A DNA stretch of 6,502 nucleotides from Parachlamydiaceae bacterium (GTDB lineage Bacteria; Chlamydiota; Chlamydiia; Chlamydiales; Parachlamydiaceae), in contig JACDDG010000141.1 in assembly GCA_013817115.1 (NCBI GenBank), positions 1 through 6,502 on the forward strand. The letters run 5' to 3'. Below the pieces are notes generated by a model, which saw only the letters and a list, made by a program, of their open reading frames with translations, had not been told where the DNA came from and searched no databases. The translations under genes were made by a program, and so were the position numbers. This document shows positions 6,381 through 6,502 of this stretch, in pieces; within the stretch, counting starts at the first letter, position 1; each line of letters begins with the position of its first letter.

Positions 6381-6449
6381 ATAGAGGTAGGAATGGCTTT
6401 CACCACCCCTCCCTCCGAACCGCACGGGCGGTACTAGCGCATACGGCTC
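6381..6449 (-). ncRNA. group II intron ribozyme domains V and VI
   Basis: Domain V is at 6417-6449: GAGCCGTAT pairs with GTGCGGTTC, leaving a two-base CC bulge and an inner GCG/CGC stem. The catalytic AGC triad is the second to fourth base. The tip is CTAGTAC rather than the usual GNRA loop. Domain VI is at about 6384-6415: GGGAGGGGTGG (6413-6403) pairs with CCATTCCTACC (6396-6386) around the loop TGAAAG; the A at 6388 faces G and is the predicted branch-point adenosine, with seven bases after it to the 3' splice site. Confidence 0.8.
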
Positions 6450-6502
6450 TCCGGTCGATTGTTTCCTCATCGAGACTGATACGCCGCATAAAGAGCTTGG
6501 TT
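6381..6502 (-). mobile_element. group II intron, 3' end only, inserted antisense in the thpR-like gene
   Basis: Read on the minus strand, the segment ends with a domain V core (33 bases), then a domain VI hairpin with an unpaired A eight bases from the end, then TCTAT. An intron 3' end of AT fits the AY consensus and places the junction at 6380/6381, exactly where ThpR-like coding stops making sense. The GC-rich composition contrasts with the AT-rich host gene. Domains I-IV and any reverse transcriptase/maturase lie to the right of the window, so mobility cannot be judged. The element is a ribozyme retroelement; orientation and the AGC catalytic triad in domain V suggest a class other than IIC. 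Confidence 0.85.

Noticed and set aside
6381..6502. Continuation of the ThpR-like open frame to the right edge
   Set aside because: The frame stays open by chance through GC-rich intron RNA domains V/VI; the translation (HHPSLRTARAVLAHTALR) is a well-known spurious product of such sequence and not phosphodiesterase.

Overview
The window is AT-rich bacterial DNA with many lesions. It holds one clearly intact gene, histidyl-tRNA synthetase, set among decaying or interrupted genes and mobile-element pieces. Low GC, a long secreted YD/RHS-repeat protein, gene decay and a group II intron suit an intracellular or amoeba-associated bacterium. A Chlamydiota relative (Parachlamydiales type) is my best guess, made from memory of protein style and not provable from this window.

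Layout. (1) Positions 1-3675, minus strand: a large YD/RHS-repeat protein gene whose 3' end lies beyond the left edge. It starts with a signal peptide and a DUF6531-like RHS N-terminal module and continues into many YD repeats. The reading frame is broken by three frameshifts (about 3041-3045, 2604-2611 and 989-996) and one in-frame TGA (356-358). Read across these lesions, the protein is continuous for about 1,220 residues to the window edge. A promoter with a perfect TTGACA box lies upstream at 3749-3777. (2) Positions 3676-4163: AT-rich non-coding spacer, with a more GC-rich block of unknown origin at about 4060-4160. (3) Positions 4164-4320: a near-perfect 57-bp inverted repeat around a 43-bp core, with no transposase. 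It looks like a miniature (MITE-like) element and begins 20 bp after the hisS stop. (4) Positions 4340-5638, minus strand: hisS, intact, 432 aa, of the type whose motifs resemble eukaryotic and Bacteroidetes HisRS. (5) Positions 5641-6025: divergent intergenic region with a 16-bp perfect palindrome. (6) Positions 6026-6380, plus strand: the first 118 codons of a ThpR/LigT-type RNA 2',3'-cyclic phosphodiesterase (2H family). (7) From 6381 to the right edge: the 3' end (domains V and VI) of a group II intron on the minus strand, inserted antisense into the thpR-like gene. Because it is antisense, splicing cannot repair the thpR message, so that gene is probably inactive.

The genes do not form a pathway. 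hisS is housekeeping, the RHS gene encoded a large exported or surface repeat protein, and the thpR-like gene belongs to RNA-end metabolism. What unites the window is gene inactivation: indels and a nonsense codon in the RHS gene, a retroelement in thpR, and a miniature element beside hisS.
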